Shown here: positions 50,710 to 59,270 of the stretch, piece by piece
Layout: each line of letters opens with the position of its first letter
How positions within the stretch are numbered: the stretch's first letter is position 1
Assembly: GCF_014647155.1 (NCBI RefSeq)
Contig: NZ_BMOQ01000004.1
Location: 124,001-188,000, forward strand
DNA from: Halarchaeum nitratireducens
GTDB lineage: Archaea > Halobacteriota > Halobacteria > Halobacteriales > Halobacteriaceae
Length of the DNA: 64,000 nt
Reading direction: 5' to 3'
Notes under the pieces: model-generated
Told to the model about the DNA's origin: nothing
What the model saw: the letters and a program-made list of their open reading frames with translations, nothing else
Databases searched by the model: none
Program-made: the position numbers and the translations under genes

Positions 50710-51483
50710 ATGACGTCCGTGCAGGACATCCGCGAGCGAACCGGCGACGACCCGATCACGATGCTGACGGCGTACGACACGCCGACGGCGCGCATCGCCG
50801 ACGAGGCGGGCATCGACGTCCTACTGGTCGGCGATAGCATGGGGAACGCCGTGATGGGGTACGACTCGACGCTCCCCGTGACGATGGACGACGTCGCGTC
50901 GCGGACGGGCGCGGTCGCGCGCGGCGCGGAGGACGCCCTCGTCGTCGCGGACATGCCGTTTCTGAGCTACGGCGCGGACGACGCCGACGCGGTGGAGAAC
51001 GCCGGCCGACTGATCCGCGAGGCGGGCGCGGACGCGGTGAAGTTGGAGTGCGGGCCGCACACCGTCGGCCTCACCGAGCGGCTCGTGAACCTCGGGATCC
51101 CGGTCATGGCGCACGTCGGACTGACCCCCCAACGGATCAACCAACTCGGCCTCGAACAGCAGGGTGCGACGGCGGAGGCCGCCGCGGAGATCGAATCGCT
51201 CGCGGAGGCTCACCAGAGCGCCGGGGCGTTCAGCGTCGTGCTCGAACACGTACCGGACGACGTGGCCGCCGACGTCACGGACGCGCTCTCCACGCCGACG
51301 ATCGGGATCGGCGCGGGCGACGCGACCGACGGTCAGGTGCTCGTCATCACCGACGTCCTCGGGCTCTCCGAGCGCGTCCCCCCGTTCGCCGAGCGGTTCG
51401 GAGACGTCGCCGCGGAGATGCGCTCGGCGATCGAGGCGTACCGGGACGCGGTCGACGACGGCTCGTTCCCGCGCGACGACTGA
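50710..51483 (+). CDS. panB: 3-methyl-2-oxobutanoate hydroxymethyltransferase
   Basis: PanB makes ketopantoate from 2-oxoisovalerate and methylene-tetrahydropterin, the first committed step to pantoate and coenzyme A. At 257 residues the length is typical. Visible are MLTAYDTPTARIADEAG, the metal-binding Asp in LLVGDSMGN, VADMPFLSY and GIPVMAHVGLTPQ. Its product is the substrate of PanE encoded at 30584-31528. The start ATG at 50710 follows TATA-like GTTTAACG. Confidence 0.95.
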   Translation: MTSVQDIRERTGDDPITMLTAYDTPTARIADEAGIDVLLVGDSMGNAVMGYDSTLPVTMDDVASRTGAVARGAEDALVVADMPFLSYGADDADAVENAGRLIREAGADAVKLECGPHTVGLTERLVNLGIPVMAHVGLTPQRINQLGLEQQGATAEAAAEIESLAEAHQSAGAFSVVLEHVPDDVAADVTDALSTPTIGIGAGDATDGQVLVITDVLGLSERVPPFAERFGDVAAEMRSAIEAYRDAVDDGSFPRDD

Positions 51484-51650
51484 GTGGGGCCAGAGGGATC
51501 GTCGCTCGACCCGTCGACGAACGACGACCGACCGCTCGCGTCGGCCGTCCGTGCGCCGTCACTCGACGGCCGGCTTCGACGGCGACGGTGGGACCGCAAT
51601 TCAACCGCTCGCGCCGTTCTTTATAACAAGCGGCCGATTTCTACGACAGG

Positions 51651-51658
51651 TTTATATG
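51651..51658 (+). promoter_or_regulatory. TATA box of the DUF7127-cdc48 operon
   Basis: TTTATATG is the strongest TATA box in the window, 30-37 nt upstream of the ATG at 51688, which gives a very short leader. A second TTTATAAC lies at 51620-51627. Confidence 0.75.
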
Positions 51659-51687
51659 CTCTCGAACCTAACCAGAAGTTAGCAACA

Positions 51688-51939
51688 ATGAAGCCACAGA
51701 ACACGCTGACCGACCAGCGCGGACTCGTCGAACGCTACGATTACGACGGCGAGACCGTCGTCGTGGCCGACACGCCTTTCGCCGACGAGCGGGTGGCCGT
51801 CGACGTCGTCGACGGCACCGCCATCGTCGTCGTCACGGGCGACGACGAGGACGCGCAGCACGAGATCGAACTCCCCGCGGGCGAGGTCGCCCGCGCGTTT
51901 ATCAACAACGGGATCATCACCGTCGAGGTGAAGCGATGA
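51688..51939 (+). CDS. Small alpha-crystallin-like protein (DUF7127 type)
   Basis: The product is 83 residues, apparently all-beta, resembling a minimal Hsp20/alpha-crystallin fold: [36 protein letters not shown], ending [14 protein letters not shown] where sHsps have a GVLTV-type motif. The stop overlaps the cdc48 start (ATGA), so the two are co-translated. A partnership with the unfoldase is plausible but inferred. Confidence 0.75.
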   Translation: MKPQNTLTDQRGLVERYDYDGETVVVADTPFADERVAVDVVDGTAIVVVTGDDEDAQHEIELPAGEVARAFINNGIITVEVKR

Positions 51940-54206
51940 AACTGACGGTCAAACCCCTCAAACAGGACCAGGCCGGTCGCGGCCTCGCGGCCGTCGACCG
52001 CCGGGCCATGGACGAACTGGGCCTCGACAACGGTGACTACATCGTCATCGAGGGTAGCGGCGACGGCCGCGCCATCGCCCGCGTCTGGCCGGGCTATCCC
52101 GAAGATCAGGGCGAAGGCGTCGTCCGGATCGACGGCGACGTCCGCCAGGAGGCCGACGTCGGCATCGACGACAGCGTCACCATCGAGAAGGCGGACGTCA
52201 ACCCCGCGAAGTCGATCAGCGTTGCCCTCCCGCAGAACCTCCGCATCCGGGGGGACATCTCGCCGTACATCCACGACAGGCTCTCCGGGAAGGCCGTCAC
52301 GACGGGGCAGACCATCCGCGTCCCCTTCGGCTTCGGCGGCTTCGGTCAGATGAGCGGCCAGCGCATCCCCGTCCGAATCGCCGGAAGCGACCCCGAGGGG
52401 ACCGTCGTCGTCACCGACTCCACGGAGATCCAAGTGAGCGAGATCCCCGCCGAGGAGATCGGCGACGGACGCACCGGTACCGGCGGCGAGAACACGCCGA
52501 ACGTCTCCTACGAGGACATCGGCGGTCTCGACGACGAACTCGAACAGGTGCGCGAGATGATCGAGCTCCCGATGCGCCACCCCGAGCTCTTCCAGCAGCT
52601 CGGCATCGAACCGCCGAAGGGCGTCATGCTCCACGGCCCGCCCGGCACCGGGAAGACGCTCATCGCCAAGGCCGTCGCCAGCGAGATCGACGCGCACTTC
52701 CAGACGATCTCCGGTCCGGAGATCATGTCGAAGTATTACGGGGAGTCCGAGGAGAAGCTCCGCGACGTCTTCGACGAGGCCGAGGAGAACGCGCCCGCGA
52801 TCGTCTTCATCGACGAGATCGACTCCATCGCGCCCAAGCGCGAGGAGGCCGGCGGCGACGTCGAGCGCCGCGTGGTCGCCCAGCTGCTCTCGCTGATGGA
52901 CGGCTTGGAGGAGCGCGGCGACGTCATCGTCATCGCGGCGACGAACCGCGTCGACGCCGTCGACCCCGCGCTCCGACGCGGCGGCCGTTTCGACCGCGAG
53001 ATCGAGGTCGGCGTCCCCGACCAGGAGGGCCGCAAGGAGATCCTCCACGTCCACACACGCGGCATGCCCCTTGCCGACGGCGTTGCGGTCGACGAGCTCG
53101 CGGAGAACACGCACGGGTTCGTCGGCGCGGACATCGAGAGCCTCGCGAAGGAGGCCGCGATGAACGCCCTGCGGCGCATCCGTCCCGACCTCGATCTCGA
53201 ATCGGACGAGATCGACGCCGAGATCCTTGAGTCCATCCGGGTCACCGAGGACGACTTCAAGGAGGCGCTGAAGGGCATCGAGCCGTCGGCGATGCGCGAG
53301 GTGTTCGTCGAGGTGCCGGACGTCACGTGGGCGGACGTCGGCGGCCTCGAAGACACGAAAGAGCGCCTGCGCGAGACGATCCAGTGGCCCCTCGACTACC
53401 CCGACGTGTTCGAGTCGATGGATCTCGACTCCGCGAAGGGCGTCCTGATGTACGGGCCGCCCGGCACGGGGAAGACCCTGCTCGCCAAGGCCGTCGCCAA
53501 CGAGGCGAACTCGAACTTCATCTCGATCAAGGGCCCCGAGCTCCTCAACAAGTACGTCGGCGAGTCCGAGAAGGGCGTCCGCGAGGTCTTCGAGAAGGCC
53601 CGCTCGAACGCACCGACGGTGGTGTTCTTCGACGAGATCGACTCCATCGCGGGTCAGCGCGGTCGGAACCAGAGCGACTCCGGCGTCGGCGAACGCGTCG
53701 TCAGCCAGCTCCTCACGGAGCTCGACGGCATCGAGGACCTAGAGGACGTCGTCGTCGTGGCGACGACGAACCGGCCGGACCTCATCGACTCCGCGCTCCT
53801 CCGACCGGGTCGTCTCGACCGGCACATCCACGTGCCCGTCCCCGACGAGGAGGCCCGCCGCGCCATCCTCGACGTCCACACCGAGCGCAAACCGCTCGCC
53901 GACGACGTCGACCTCGACCGGATCGCCCGGCGCACCGAGGGCTTCGTCGGCGCGGACCTCGAAGCGCTCGTCCGCGAGGCGACGATGGCCGCGACGCGCG
54001 AGTTCGTCAACACCGTCTCGCCCGAGGACGCCGCCGACTCCGTGAGCAACGTCCGCGTGACGATGGCGCACTTCGAGGAGGCGCTCGGCGAGGTCGGTCC
54101 CTCCGTCACCGAGGACGTCCGCGAGCAGTACCAGGAGATCGAACAGCGATTCGAGACGGCCGAGTCGCCTGAGAAGGAACGCGACACCGGCCGCGCCTTC
54201 CAGTAA
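51936..54206 (+). CDS. CDC48-family AAA ATPase (VCP-like)
   Basis: This 756-residue hexameric unfoldase feeds the proteasome. The N domain (1-180, double-psi barrel) is followed by D1 with [13 protein letters not shown] (about 230-242) and [12 protein letters not shown], then D2 with [13 protein letters not shown] (about 503-515), [19 protein letters not shown] and the arginine fingers [10 protein letters not shown]. The C-terminal tail is charged and lacks the eukaryotic HbYX of p97. Its ATG overlaps the stop of the small alpha-crystallin-like gene. Confidence 0.95.
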   Translation: MKLTVKPLKQDQAGRGLAAVDRRAMDELGLDNGDYIVIEGSGDGRAIARVWPGYPEDQGEGVVRIDGDVRQEADVGIDDSVTIEKADVNPAKSISVALPQNLRIRGDISPYIHDRLSGKAVTTGQTIRVPFGFGGFGQMSGQRIPVRIAGSDPEGTVVVTDSTEIQVSEIPAEEIGDGRTGTGGENTPNVSYEDIGGLDDELEQVREMIELPMRHPELFQQLGIEPPKGVMLHGPPGTGKTLIAKAVASEIDAHFQTISGPEIMSKYYGESEEKLRDVFDEAEENAPAIVFIDEIDSIAPKREEAGGDVERRVVAQLLSLMDGLEERGDVIVIAATNRVDAVDPALRRGGRFDREIEVGVPDQEGRKEILHVHTRGMPLADGVAVDELAENTHGFVGADIESLAKEAAMNALRRIRPDLDLESDEIDAEILESIRVTEDDFKEALKGIEPSAMREVFVEVPDVTWADVGGLEDTKERLRETIQWPLDYPDVFESMDLDSAKGVLMYGPPGTGKTLLAKAVANEANSNFISIKGPELLNKYVGESEKGVREVFEKARSNAPTVVFFDEIDSIAGQRGRNQSDSGVGERVVSQLLTELDGIEDLEDVVVVATTNRPDLIDSALLRPGRLDRHIHVPVPDEEARRAILDVHTERKPLADDVDLDRIARRTEGFVGADLEALVREATMAATREFVNTVSPEDAADSVSNVRVTMAHFEEALGEVGPSVTEDVREQYQEIEQRFETAESPEKERDTGRAFQ

Positions 54207-54271
54207 CGCGACTCCCCCTTCTCCGATCGCTTCCGTAAGCCGTTTCTCCGCGTATCGCCCACTCGACCGGC

Positions 54272-54748
54272 ATGGAAATCGCGCGGTTACGCGAGGCCGA
54301 CCTCGACGGGTTCGTCACGGAGCTGTGGCTCCCGGCGAAGCGGGAGATGGCGGCGTCGATGACCGGCTACGAGATCGACGAGCGCGACGGCCTCCGCGAG
54401 ACCGGCCGCTCGCACTATCGCTCGCGGCTGGCCGACGAGGGGACCGTGACGTACGTCGGGCGCGAGGACGGCGAGCGCGTCGGCTACGTGAGCGCCGAAC
54501 TCCGCGGGCCCGCACCGATATTCGAGGACGTCCGCGAGTGTCACGTCAGCGACCTCTACGTCGTGCCAGAGACCCGCCGCCGCGGGGCCGGGCGCGCGCT
54601 CCTCGCCGCCGTCGAGGAGTGGGGTCGCCTACGCGACTGCGCGCACCTCGACCTCAACGTCGACGCCGATAACGAGGCGGCGCTCGCGCTCTACGAGGCG
54701 TCGGGGCTCACCGCCGAACGCTACCAGATGCAGAAACCGCTCGATTAG
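54272..54748 (+). CDS. GNAT-family N-acetyltransferase
   Basis: The protein is 158 residues. The acetyl-CoA site is YVVPETRRRGAGRALLAAVEEWGR (about 97-120), followed by the C-terminal LDLNVDADNEAALALYEASGLTAERYQMQKPL typical of GNAT motif B. The substrate is unassigned; the RimI-like finish suggests amine or protein targets. It begins 65 nt after cdc48. Confidence 0.85.
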   Translation: MEIARLREADLDGFVTELWLPAKREMAASMTGYEIDERDGLRETGRSHYRSRLADEGTVTYVGREDGERVGYVSAELRGPAPIFEDVRECHVSDLYVVPETRRRGAGRALLAAVEEWGRLRDCAHLDLNVDADNEAALALYEASGLTAERYQMQKPLD

Positions 54749-54760
54749 TCGGGTCTCGAC

Positions 54761-55165
54761 TCACAGCTCCAGTTCGCTCTCGACGTCGTCGAGCCAGTCC
54801 GTGTTCGTCCGGTTCGCGTCCTCCTCGTAGACTCCGTTCGAGAGACCGATGAGCTTCCGATACGATTCGTCGATAGCACCTCTCGACGGGAGCCCGGCCA
54901 GATGGCGAACGTCCGAGTAGAACGGGACCCGATTGGTCGCGGCACGCAGCTCTGCGCCGTCCATGCGGAGCGCCTCGGACGCCTCGTCGAGCTCCGACGC
55001 CGCGTGACTGTTCGGTCCCGGGCTCGTGATCACGTCACGGTAGTAGCGCAGATCCGTGTCCACCTGTTGGATACAGGACGCGACGTCCGACAGCGGTTTG
55101 ATGTAGAACCAGACGATGGTTGAGGAGACGACGCCGAGAACGAAGCTCGCGAGAACGGTGAACAC
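54761..55165 (-). CDS. Single-pass membrane protein of unknown function linked to gins
   Basis: The product is 134 residues from a GTG at 55165. One N-terminal helix (VLASFVLGVVSSTIVWFYI) anchors an acidic soluble domain (YRDVITSPGPNSHAASELDEASEALRMD). No family is recognised. Its start lies 5 nt after the gins stop on the same strand, so it is probably in the priS-gins operon. Codon use is somewhat less GC-biased than its neighbours. Confidence 0.55.
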   Translation of the reverse strand: MFTVLASFVLGVVSSTIVWFYIKPLSDVASCIQQVDTDLRYYRDVITSPGPNSHAASELDEASEALRMDGAELRAATNRVPFYSDVRHLAGLPSRGAIDESYRKLIGLSNGVYEEDANRTNTDWLDDVESELEL

Positions 55166-55170
55166 CGCGA

Positions 55171-56040
55171 TCAGTCCAGTTTCTCCGCGGCGTCGCGCGC
55201 GAGCAGCGGCTCGGCGTTCTCCACGGGGAGCGTGACGACGTCGTCGGCCTCGAGGGTGTACGCGCGCTCGTCGATCCCGTACACTTCGCCGACGTCCGTC
55301 GTGATGCGGACGGTCGAGCGCTCGATGTCGGGGTCGTCGGCGCTCGCGTCGGTCCCGACGTTCGCCTCCTCGCCGTCGGCGTCGTCGCCGTCGAGCGACG
55401 CACCGTCGCCGCCCATCGCCGCGGCAGCGGTGGACGATTCTGCGGCCGCGTCGTCCGCGTCCGCCCGTTCGTCGGGCGCGGGCTCGTCCGGCGGCGGCGT
55501 CGGCGCGCCCGCCCCGGACCCGGATGCGTTCGCTCCCGCCTTCTCCGTCCCGTCGCCCACCGCTCGGTCGTTCACGACGTCCGCCGGGTCGGGCGACTCG
55601 TCGCGTTCCGGCGGCGCGTGGGCGTCCGGGCCGGCGTCGGTCGCGGCGTCCGTCTCGCCCGCGAGGACGTCGAGGACGCGCGACTTGTTCGACTCGATAC
55701 GCGCGACGAGGTCGGTGTAGAGGGCTCGCTCCTCCGCGGTCAGCCCGTCGGCGTCCGCTCCCATTCCGGCGGCCGAGAGACTGGCCTGCTTCACGATCTT
55801 GCCGACCCGACGCTCGTAGATGGCCTCCGCGACCTGCTCTGCGGTCTCGATCTCGTCGGTGAGCGACTGGACCTCGTCGTCCCCGAAGGGATCGTCCGCT
55901 TCGGCGGCCGCCTGCTCGCGGCGCTCGCGGAGGTCCGCGATGTACCCCGCGGCCTCCCGGTAGAAGGAGTCCGGCAGGTCCTGTAAGCCGTCCGTCGTCC
56001 GTTCGCGCGTCTGTGCCGCGCGGAGGTCGTCGATGTTCAT
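55171..56040 (-). CDS. GINS complex subunit (Gins51-type)
   Basis: GINS bridges MCM and Cdc45/RecJ in the replicative helicase. The 289-residue protein has the N-terminal helical A domain (MNIDDLRAAQTRERTTDGLQDLPDSFYREAAGYIADLRERR, ending near 130), a long Asp/Ala/Pro-rich linker (130-235) and a C-terminal B domain (TTDVGEVYGIDERAYTLEADDVVTLP). The order A-B marks the Gins51 class. Placed 4 nt after priS, the conserved archaeal primase-GINS pair. Confidence 0.88.
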   Translation of the reverse strand: MNIDDLRAAQTRERTTDGLQDLPDSFYREAAGYIADLRERREQAAAEADDPFGDDEVQSLTDEIETAEQVAEAIYERRVGKIVKQASLSAAGMGADADGLTAEERALYTDLVARIESNKSRVLDVLAGETDAATDAGPDAHAPPERDESPDPADVVNDRAVGDGTEKAGANASGSGAGAPTPPPDEPAPDERADADDAAAESSTAAAAMGGDGASLDGDDADGEEANVGTDASADDPDIERSTVRITTDVGEVYGIDERAYTLEADDVVTLPVENAEPLLARDAAEKLD

Positions 56041-56044
56041 GCTG

Positions 56045-57220
56045 TCATTCGGCCGCTTTCTCCGCCCATCCGCGGGCCATCAGGAAGACGCCCGCGTACT
56101 CCGGTAGTGTCTGCTCGCCCGGCGCGACCGTAATCGTTTCGCCCCGCATGGCGAGTTCGTACTCGCGCTCGACGTCCACGCGGATGTCGTGACCGACGAA
56201 GGTCTCCGGGACGGCGTCCACGAGGGGGTCGAACTCCCCGAGATCGTCGCGCTCGATCGGCGTCACGGCGAGTCCGCTCCCGCCGTGGAGCGACCCCGGA
56301 AGGCGGATGAGTCGGTGGGTGTCCGTCGTCACCGGCTCGTCGATCGGGGCCTCCTCGGCCTCGACCGTCTCCGCGAGGAGCTGGCGCGCGACGTTGAGGA
56401 AGGCCGGGTGGACGTCGACGTTCCCCGAGCGCACCGCCTCCGTGTTGTTCTGGACGACGTTGAGGACGGCCTCGGCGTTCTTCTCCCCGACGCCGTCGAA
56501 CGTCTGCAGGCGTACGAGGGCGTCGCGCTCGTCCACGGCGAGCAACTCGTCGACGAAGTCGTCGATGTGCTCGACGGCGCGCCGCCCCCACCCCCCGTCG
56601 GCGGGCAGCGTCCGGCGCGTCGTCGGGTTCTTCACGCCGAGGCCGCTGACCGTCTCCTCGCGGACGAGCGACTCGAAGCCGAGACCGGTCCCGCGAACGT
56701 AGTCCACGATCTCGCGGCGCTCGTCGCGTTCGAGCGGGAAGACCGCGTCGTCGCGGACGTGGACGTGGTAGCCGCGGCCGCCCGAGAAGACGATCGAGAG
56801 GTCGTCGAAGCCGAAATCGGCCTCCAAGAAGTCGAGCAGTTTCACGAGCGCGTCCTTGCTCTTCGCGAGCATCTCCGCGTAGGTGTCCTCGCCGAGCGTG
56901 ACTGTCGGGAGGTGGTCGGCGTCGATGTCGAAGACGAGGTCGGCGCCGCGCCACTCCTTCTCGGCCATCGTCGCGGCCCCCGGTGTCTCGTAGCGCCCCG
57001 CGGAGAAGTAGACGTGTCGGGGGCGTTTGCGCCTGAGGAACGCGCCCACCTCGCCGAGGTCGAGGAGGTCGCGGTGGCGGACCATCGTCTCGTCGGGGCC
57101 CTCCGTCCACGGGATGAACCCCCACTCGCGCTCGTCCGCGCTCGGCGGGAGCGGGACGTCGGCGCGCCGATAGTAGTCGCTGAACCGCCCCCGTAGGTAC
57201 GCGCGCGTTCGCTCCTCCAT
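56045..57220 (-). CDS. priS: DNA primase small (catalytic) subunit
   Basis: PriS synthesises RNA primers with PriL. The protein is 391 residues from the ATG at 57220 (MEERTRAYLRGRFSDYY). The catalytic aspartates are Asp98 and Asp100 in LVFDIDADH, the third acidic residue follows later, and the Ser-Gly-Gly-Arg-Gly motif SGGRGYHVHV is near 152. The upstream open frame to 57334 has no homology. It leads the priS-gins-membrane protein series. Confidence 0.93.
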   Translation of the reverse strand: MEERTRAYLRGRFSDYYRRADVPLPPSADEREWGFIPWTEGPDETMVRHRDLLDLGEVGAFLRRKRPRHVYFSAGRYETPGAATMAEKEWRGADLVFDIDADHLPTVTLGEDTYAEMLAKSKDALVKLLDFLEADFGFDDLSIVFSGGRGYHVHVRDDAVFPLERDERREIVDYVRGTGLGFESLVREETVSGLGVKNPTTRRTLPADGGWGRRAVEHIDDFVDELLAVDERDALVRLQTFDGVGEKNAEAVLNVVQNNTEAVRSGNVDVHPAFLNVARQLLAETVEAEEAPIDEPVTTDTHRLIRLPGSLHGGSGLAVTPIERDDLGEFDPLVDAVPETFVGHDIRVDVEREYELAMRGETITVAPGEQTLPEYAGVFLMARGWAEKAAE

Positions 57221-57367
57221 CCCTCGCACGTACGCGTCGGGGTCGAAAAAGGCGTGTCGGTCTCCGGGTCGGGACGACGCGCGTCGACGCGTCGACACGC
57301 GCTCGACCGGCCGTCGAAGGCGGCTGATACCCACTCGAACCGTCCGGGACGGGCCGAGCGCGGTGCG

Positions 57368-57847
57368 CTACCGACGGAGGTACTCCGAGAGCCGATCACG
57401 CAGGCGCTCGCTCTCGCCGAGTCGGAGGTAGTAGGCCCCCTCGCCGTCCTCGTAGTAGTTGCCGATCTCGCGGACGATCTCGAAGCCGAGGTGTCGGTAG
57501 AATCCGAGAGCGGCGTCGTTCGAGACGCGGGCGTGACAGGAGACCGTCTTCGACCCTTCCGCGACGGTGGCGACGAGGCGCTCGCCGAACCCCTCGCCGC
57601 GGTAGTCGGTGTCGACGGCGAGGAAGAGTATGTAGCCGTCGTGTCGCGCGGCCGCGAAGCCGACGAGGTCCTCGTCGGGCGTGACGTAGACGTAGACGGT
57701 CGCGCGCCGATAGGCGTCCGCGAAGAAGCCGTACCGCTGTCGGAGGAGCCCTTCGCGTTCACGGATGCGTTCCTTGAGGTCCCACGCGTCGTCGAGGAAC
57801 TCGTCGCTACCGCGCGGGACGATCCGTTGCTCGACCGTGACGCTCAC
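57368..57847 (-). CDS. GNAT-family N-acetyltransferase
   Basis: The protein is 159 residues from a GTG at 57847, supported by the TATA box AATATAG (57871-57877, antisense orientation) at leaderless distance. The acetyl-CoA motif is FLAVDTDYRGEGFGERLVATV (about 75-95), followed by HARVSNDAALGFYRHLGFEIV. It is similar to RimI or amino-acid acetyltransferases. Upstream region 57848-57988 separates it from the divergent DUF502 gene. Confidence 0.85.
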   Translation of the reverse strand: MSVTVEQRIVPRGSDEFLDDAWDLKERIREREGLLRQRYGFFADAYRRATVYVYVTPDEDLVGFAAARHDGYILFLAVDTDYRGEGFGERLVATVAEGSKTVSCHARVSNDAALGFYRHLGFEIVREIGNYYEDGEGAYYLRLGESERLRDRLSEYLRR

Positions 57848-57988
57848 TGCCCGCCTCTAGCCCACCGGAGAATATAGTTCCACCGTCCCCCCGGACGCGT
57901 GCCGCGGTTCCGCCGACGGCCGGACGCACGCTCCCGGACCCGACGGATGCCACAACCCTTTCGGTCACCCCCACCCGAGGTGAGACCG

Positions 57989-58762
57989 ATGTCCTCCGAC
58001 GGGCCCCGGACGCGACGGCGGATGCAAGCGGCCGGCCAGTCGGCCGCCTCGCACGTCAGAGAGGCCTTCATCACCGGGATCGCGGTGATGGTGCCGATCC
58101 TCATCACGTTCTACGTCCTCCACGCCGCGCTCGGCCTCTTCACGAACGTCCTCGATCCGCTCGCGTACGGCCTCCAGCGCCTCGACGTCGCCCCCGAACG
58201 CCGGTTCGTCATCGTCCAGTTGACCGCGGCGTTCCTGCTCGTCGCCCTGACCTTCTCAGTCGGCTTCTTCGCGTCCTTCCAGTCGGGCGAGCGCGCGCTC
58301 GAATACTTCGACCTCCTGATGGAGCGCATCCCGGGTATCGGCTCCGTCTACGCGAGCTTCCGGCAGATGAGCGACGTCATGCTCGAATCGGACGCGGAGA
58401 ACTTCCGGAAGGTCGTCCTCGTCGAGTACCCACACGAGGGGGCGTACACGCTCGGGTTCGAGACAGTGCGGACGCCGGAGCCGATCCGCGACGCCGCCGG
58501 CGACGAGAGCCTGCGGACGCTCTTCCTCCCGCTCGCGCCCAACCCCGTGATGGGCGGCTTCCTCGCGCACGTCCCCGAGAGCCGGATCATGGACGTCGAC
58601 ATGACCGTCGAGGAGGGGATGCGGACGGTCATCACGACGGGCGTCGCCGTCGCCGACACGGCGGAGGCGGAGGGGCTCTCTCGCGCGCAACTCGAAGAGC
58701 TCGGCGGTGCCGAGGTCGGCGAGCGCTTCGTCGACGACGAGACGGAGGAGGAAGAGCGATGA
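57989..58762 (+). CDS. DUF502 family membrane protein
   Basis: The protein is 257 residues from the ATG at 57989. Two hydrophobic helices (about 32-60 and 77-100) precede a soluble domain with RIPGIGSVYASFRQMSDVM and FLPLAPNPVMGGFLAHVPESRI, both diagnostic for DUF502. The function is unknown. Its TGA overlaps the archease ATG (ATGA at 58759-58762). Confidence 0.85.
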   Translation: MSSDGPRTRRRMQAAGQSAASHVREAFITGIAVMVPILITFYVLHAALGLFTNVLDPLAYGLQRLDVAPERRFVIVQLTAAFLLVALTFSVGFFASFQSGERALEYFDLLMERIPGIGSVYASFRQMSDVMLESDAENFRKVVLVEYPHEGAYTLGFETVRTPEPIRDAAGDESLRTLFLPLAPNPVMGGFLAHVPESRIMDVDMTVEEGMRTVITTGVAVADTAEAEGLSRAQLEELGGAEVGERFVDDETEEEER

Positions 58763-59178
58763 CCGACGCCTACACCCTCCGCGAGCACACCGCGGACGTC
58801 GCCGTCGAGGCCCGCGGACCCACCCTCGGGGCGTGTTTCGCCGCCGTCGCCGACGGGATGGCGGCCGCGATGTGCGACGAGATCCCCGCGTCGGGCGGCG
58901 AACGCTTCGCGCTCACGGCGCGCGCGACGACGAAGAAACGCCTCCTCTACGACTACCTCGACGATCTCATCTACGAGCGCGACGTCCGCGGCGTCCTCCC
59001 GGTCGACAACGAGGCGACCGTCGCACGCGACGGCGACGGGTGGACGCTCGACGCCTCGGCCCGCGGACTCTCGCTCGCCGACGTCGCCGCCCGCGATCTG
59101 AAGGCCGTGACCTTCTCCCAGATGCAGATCGAGGAGCGCGCGGACGGGTGGGAGGCCTACGTCGTCTTCGACGTCTGA
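58759..59178 (+). CDS. Archease
   Basis: Archease speeds guanylylation and turnover of the RNA ligase RtcB. The protein is 139 residues with the N-terminal EHTADVAVEARG (metal-binding Asp), LLYDYLDDLIYERDV and the C-terminal KAVTFSQMQIEE. It is translationally coupled to the DUF502 gene and lies 92 nt upstream of rtcB, its partner. Confidence 0.93.
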   Translation: MTDAYTLREHTADVAVEARGPTLGACFAAVADGMAAAMCDEIPASGGERFALTARATTKKRLLYDYLDDLIYERDVRGVLPVDNEATVARDGDGWTLDASARGLSLADVAARDLKAVTFSQMQIEERADGWEAYVVFDV

Positions 59179-59238
59179 CGCACGCGCCGATACACGCGAT
59201 CGACCCTCCGAGCCCCGTCTCGACGGCGCGGAACGGTC

Positions 59239-59246
59239 CTTTTACC
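59239..59246 (+). promoter_or_regulatory. TATA box of rtcB
   Basis: CTTTTACC lies 25-32 nt before the rtcB ATG, so rtcB can be transcribed independently of archease, as a leaderless mRNA. Confidence 0.55.
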
Positions 59247-59270
59247 ACCGCCGGGCCGAACACTCCGAGT

